DNA from: Candidatus Bipolaricaulota bacterium
GTDB taxonomy: Bacteria; Bipolaricaulota; Bipolaricaulia; RBG-16-55-9
Assembly: GCA_027021605.1 (NCBI GenBank)
Contig: JALUUA010000355.1
Coordinates: 1 to 5,271, forward strand
Direction of reading: 5' to 3'
Length of the DNA: 5,271 nt
Made by a program: the position numbers and the translations under genes. The notes below the pieces were generated by a model that worked only from the letters and a program-made list of their open reading frames with translations, did no database searches and had not been told where the DNA came from. Below, piece by piece: positions 4,051 through 5,271 of the stretch (positions are counted from its first letter, which is position 1; each line of letters opens with the position of its first letter).

Positions 4051-5271
4051 TCATTCCGCCGCTCCCTCGAAGGGGTACGTCAACACCGGCCGTCGGGCGG
4101 CCTGGACGTCGTCGAGGCGCCCCACGATCGTCGTGTGCGGGGCCTCCTTCAGCGTTTGCGGGTTTTCCCGGGCCTCCTCGGCGATCTTCAGGAAGGCGTC
4201 CGCCAGCGCGTCCAGCTCCTCTTTGGTGACCGTCTCGGTGGGCTCGATCATCAGCGCCTCCGGCACGATCAAGGGGAAGTAGACCGTCGGCGGGTGGAAC
4301 CCGTAATCGATGAGCCGCTTGGCGATGTCCACCGTGTGCACCTCGGGGTGGAGCCCCCGGCCCGAGAGCACAAATTCGTGCTTGCAGAGGCGGTCGTAGG
4401 GCAGGGGGTACACCCGCTTGAGCTTCTCCTTGAGGTAGTTGGCGTTCAATACGGCGGCCTCGCTCACGGCCCGCAGCCCCTCGTCCCCCAGCATCCGGAT
4501 GTAGGTGTAGGCCCTCACCATCACCCCGAAGTTCCCGTAGAAGGAGTGGACCCGCCCCAGCGACTTCGGGCGGTCGTAGTCCAGATAGAACGTCCCGTCC
4601 TCGCGCTTCCCGACCACGGGGACCGGGAGGTAAGGTTCCAGCTCCCCGCAGACGGCCACGGGCCCGGAGCCGGGTCCCCCGCCCCCGTGCGGGGTCGAGA
4701 ACGTCTTGTGGAGGTTGAAGTGCACGATGTCCACCCCGAAGTCCCCCGGGCGCGCCCGCCCCAGGATGGAGTTGAGGTTGGCCCCGTCGAAGTAGCAGAA
4801 GCCCCCCACCTCGTGGACGAGCCGGGTGATCTCCAGAATGTCCTCCTCGAAGATCCCCAGGGTGTTGGGCACGGTGAGCATGATGCCCGCGACCGACTCG
4901 TCCAGGTGCTCCTTGAGCTTCGCGAGGTCGACCATCCCGCGCTCGTCGGAGGGGATCTCGATCACCTCAAAGCCCGCGATGTGGGCCGAGGCGGGGTTCG
5001 TCCCGTGGGCGGAGTCGGGCAATAAAATCTTGCGGCGCTTCGGAAGCTCCCCCTTGTCCTCGAAGTAGCGCTTGATGAGGAGCATCCCGACGAACTCGCC
5101 GTGAGCGCCCGCCGCGGGCTGGAGCGTGATCCCGGGCAGGCCCGCGATCCTCTTGAGAAGCTCCCCCAGCTCGTACATCAAGCGTAAAATCCCCTGGGAG
5201 AGCGCCTCGCCCTGGAGGGGATGGGCTTGGGCGAGCTGGGGCAGCCGGGCGACCTCCTCGTTGACCCGCGG
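4051..5271 (-). CDS. gcvPB: Glycine dehydrogenase (decarboxylating) subunit 2, GcvPB; N-terminus outside window
   Basis: PLP-dependent subunit of the two-subunit P-protein of the glycine cleavage system. With GcvPA it decarboxylates glycine and passes the aminomethyl group to the lipoyl arm of GcvH, in the cytoplasm. 406 residues are visible; by comparison with the family (about 470-490) roughly the first 60-80 are missing. Visible hallmarks in order are LQPAAGAHGE (50-59), DSAHGTNPASA (86-96), PNTLGIFEEDI (135-145), FDGANLNSILG (161-171), FNLHKTFSTPHGGGGPGSG (185-203) with the PLP-binding lysine at visible residue 189 (codon 4705-4707), and the C-terminal APHTT ... RRPVL block. The reading frame continues upstream of an internal TTG at 5181 to the window edge with family-typical sequence (PRVNEEVARLP), so 5181 is not the start. 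The length and motif content visible suggest an intact enzyme. gcvPA would be expected just upstream, outside the window. Confidence 0.96.
   Translation of the reverse strand, partial: PRVNEEVARLPQLAQAHPLQGEALSQGILRLMYELGELLKRIAGLPGITLQPAAGAHGEFVGMLLIKRYFEDKGELPKRRKILLPDSAHGTNPASAHIAGFEVIEIPSDERGMVDLAKLKEHLDESVAGIMLTVPNTLGIFEEDILEITRLVHEVGGFCYFDGANLNSILGRARPGDFGVDIVHFNLHKTFSTPHGGGGPGSGPVAVCGELEPYLPVPVVGKREDGTFYLDYDRPKSLGRVHSFYGNFGVMVRAYTYIRMLGDEGLRAVSEAAVLNANYLKEKLKRVYPLPYDRLCKHEFVLSGRGLHPEVHTVDIAKRLIDYGFHPPTVYFPLIVPEALMIEPTETVTKEELDALADAFLKIAEEARENPQTLKEAPHTTIVGRLDDVQAARRPVLTYPFEGAAE

Noticed and set aside
3991..5025. Plus-strand open frame of 344 codons opposite gcvPB
   Set aside because: It is the antisense shadow of a firmly identified, high-GC gene; its product is rich in Val, Gly, His and Pro with no domain pattern.

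Overview
The window reads as one piece of a GC-rich bacterial chromosome. It carries four protein genes and no RNA gene, insertion sequence or CRISPR array that I could see. A split-type glycine dehydrogenase subunit, an in-frame fusion of the two isopropylmalate dehydratase subunits, sigma70-like promoters and an apparent outer-membrane beta-barrel point to a diderm bacterium, probably a thermophile or a member of a deep-branching lineage. The beta-helix gene's leader followed by a 'C-K-E-G-P-P-A-C ... S-I-Q-E-A-I-D-A-A-P' block reminds me of Bipolaricaulota/Acetothermia (former OP1) proteins. That placement is a tentative impression, not a result.

Layout. Positions 985 to 1 (minus strand, running off the left edge) encode a fused LeuD-LeuC-type dehydratase with the small-subunit domain first. 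Positions 986-1306 are a divergent intergenic region with a promoter for each flanking gene and a G/C palindrome next to the rightward promoter. Positions 1307-2548 (plus) encode an exported right-handed parallel beta-helix protein of lower GC than its neighbours. Positions 2549-2611 lie between convergent genes and hold a stem-loop. Positions 3943 to 2612 (minus) encode an exported protein made almost entirely of about 37-residue beta-hairpin repeats with a recurring R-Y/F-P-x-D-P-x-R-D loop and a C-terminal Phe, which I read as a roughly 22-stranded outer-membrane barrel. Positions 3944-4050 hold its promoter. Positions 4051-5271 (minus, running off the right edge) encode GcvPB, the PLP-binding subunit of glycine dehydrogenase.

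How the genes relate. leuDC (branched-chain amino acid or related 2-oxoacid synthesis) and gcvPB (glycine cleavage and one-carbon metabolism) are ordinary metabolism. The central pair is the interesting part. The beta-helix protein and the repeat barrel are convergent, both have export signals, and their promoters share a spacer block (CCCTCT-N4-AGAGC directly before TATAA) with a CTCT-N4-AGAG dyad. This suggests they are co-regulated parts of one cell-surface function, which I cannot name from sequence alone.
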